A DNA stretch of 64,000 nt from Paraburkholderia phytofirmans PsJN. Lineage in GTDB: Bacteria > Pseudomonadota > Gammaproteobacteria > Burkholderiales > Burkholderiaceae. A program made the position numbers and the translations under genes. Shown here in pieces: positions 63,482 to 64,000 of this stretch (positions within the stretch are counted from its first letter, which is position 1; each line of letters starts with the position of its first letter). The DNA is taken from assembly GCF_000020125.1 (NCBI RefSeq), contig NC_010681.1, forward strand, positions 248,001 to 312,000, written 5' to 3'. Under the pieces are notes generated by a model. The model saw only the letters and a program-made list of their open reading frames with translations. It made no database searches and was not told the DNA's origin.

Positions 63482-63916
63482 ATAGAATCCGCACGATCGC
63501 GTGTCTTTCGAAGCGCGGACTTTTGATTAATTTGTTTCAGCTCGGTAAGTCCACTCCCCACCTCGTAGCTCGCCGTCGTGCTTTTCCATACGTGCATCCT
63601 ACAGGCAATCCGTCCTTGCCGTGGCTGCACGAAGTCAGGACGGCGGTCTGCGCTCATGACGTGCTCATGTCGCAGGATCGGCACAGTCCTCATCACCTGC
63701 CGGGTGAAACGCCTTCCGTCCCGAGCCTGCGTCGTCGCCGCCAGGAAGGTCCGGCATCCGTGCGTCTCGTCGCGTGAGCCACCCCGTTGACAGCAAGGGT
63801 GGCTTGGGTCTGACTGATGACGGCAGGCGCGACCAGGACGTCAACGTGTAGCGATGACCACACACCATCTTTCTCAGCGGAAACCATGCCGGCAATCAGT
63901 CGACAGGACGTGGAGG
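63482..63916. other. Intergenic stretch, no gene recognised
   Basis: Shadow frames only on both strands. Confidence 0.35.
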
Positions 63917-63965
63917 TTATCCACAGATGGTTGTGGCTAACTCCTGTACATCACCTTGGCTAACT
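63917..63965. repeat. DnaA box and direct repeat (origin-like)
   Basis: TTATCCACA (63917-63925) is an exact consensus DnaA box. TGGCTAACT occurs twice, 63934-63942 and 63957-63965, start to start 23 bases, about two helical turns. This is the look of a plasmid or chromid origin, with iteron-like repeats continuing past the window edge. Only two copies are seen, so it is a suggestion. Confidence 0.5.
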
Positions 63966-64000
63966 GTGGGCGGAATCTGCATAACCTGTCGTTTGTTCTG

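Overview
The window is high-GC, beta-proteobacterial DNA. Gene content and protein style point to Burkholderiaceae (Paraburkholderia, Caballeronia or Burkholderia): a plasmid ParB-like/DUF932/DUF6900-like backbone, a short H-NS protein of the Burkholderia type, LysR, AraC and Lrp regulators, IS110 and recombinase-trio elements. Much of it looks like accessory or plasmid/chromid DNA rather than conserved chromosome. I see no rRNA, complete tRNA or CRISPR array.

Layout. 0-4.2 kb: end of a chemotaxis receptor, a membrane GGDEF diguanylate cyclase and an IS110-family transposase. 4.4-22.7 kb: a plasmid backbone. It has a helically phased array of TGCG motifs (about 5.27-6.0 kb) in front of a three-gene operon resembling traKLM/stb (DNA-binding protein, ParA-like ATPase, membrane-anchored protein). 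It also has a ParB-like gene and a DUF932 gene, each split by a different cargo-free element made of tyrosine recombinases. A roughly 300-bp imperfect palindrome lies upstream of DUF932. Both insertions can be undone on paper to restore the reading frame.

22.8-34.8 kb: an AraC regulator divergent from an SLC13-type permease, then a LysR regulator and an apparent biosynthetic operon. The operon holds a tandem haem-oxygenase-like diiron protein, a NodU/TobZ-type carbamoyltransferase with two tiny partners (SxtJ-like and DUF5989-like), an SGNH-like protein, a fumarylacetoacetase-family enzyme and an amidohydrolase-fold protein with a degenerate metal site. 34.9-39.5 kb: a phage/island-like stretch with H-NS, an AlpA-like protein, a putative repressor and an integrase. 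39.6-46 kb: an Lrp regulator, a frameshifted SHMT-like gene, a LysE exporter, a truncated GAF protein, DNA polymerase IV and plasmid gene remnants.

46.4-57.1 kb is the most interesting part: a probable hydrazine (N-N bond) biosynthesis regulon. It encodes a lysine N6-monooxygenase, a stand-alone cupin, a methionyl-tRNA-synthetase-like ligase and two DAO-type flavoenzymes behind an MFS exporter. An ArsR-like repressor and a second operon (NTF2-like, FAD/NAD(P)-binding protein, GST) sit beside it. A near-identical 25-bp palindromic operator lies in front of both operons. The core matches the enzyme set known for hydrazinoacetate formation in actinomycetes, but with the cupin and MetRS-like parts as separate genes, and with no NRPS/PKS nearby.

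57.1-64 kb: a decayed ChrB-like gene next to an intact ChrB-like gene, an endonuclease/exonuclease/phosphatase-family protein, an MFS transporter, remnants of an acyltransferase and an AraC regulator, a small exported protein, and at the right edge a consensus DnaA box plus a short direct repeat that may mark a replication origin.
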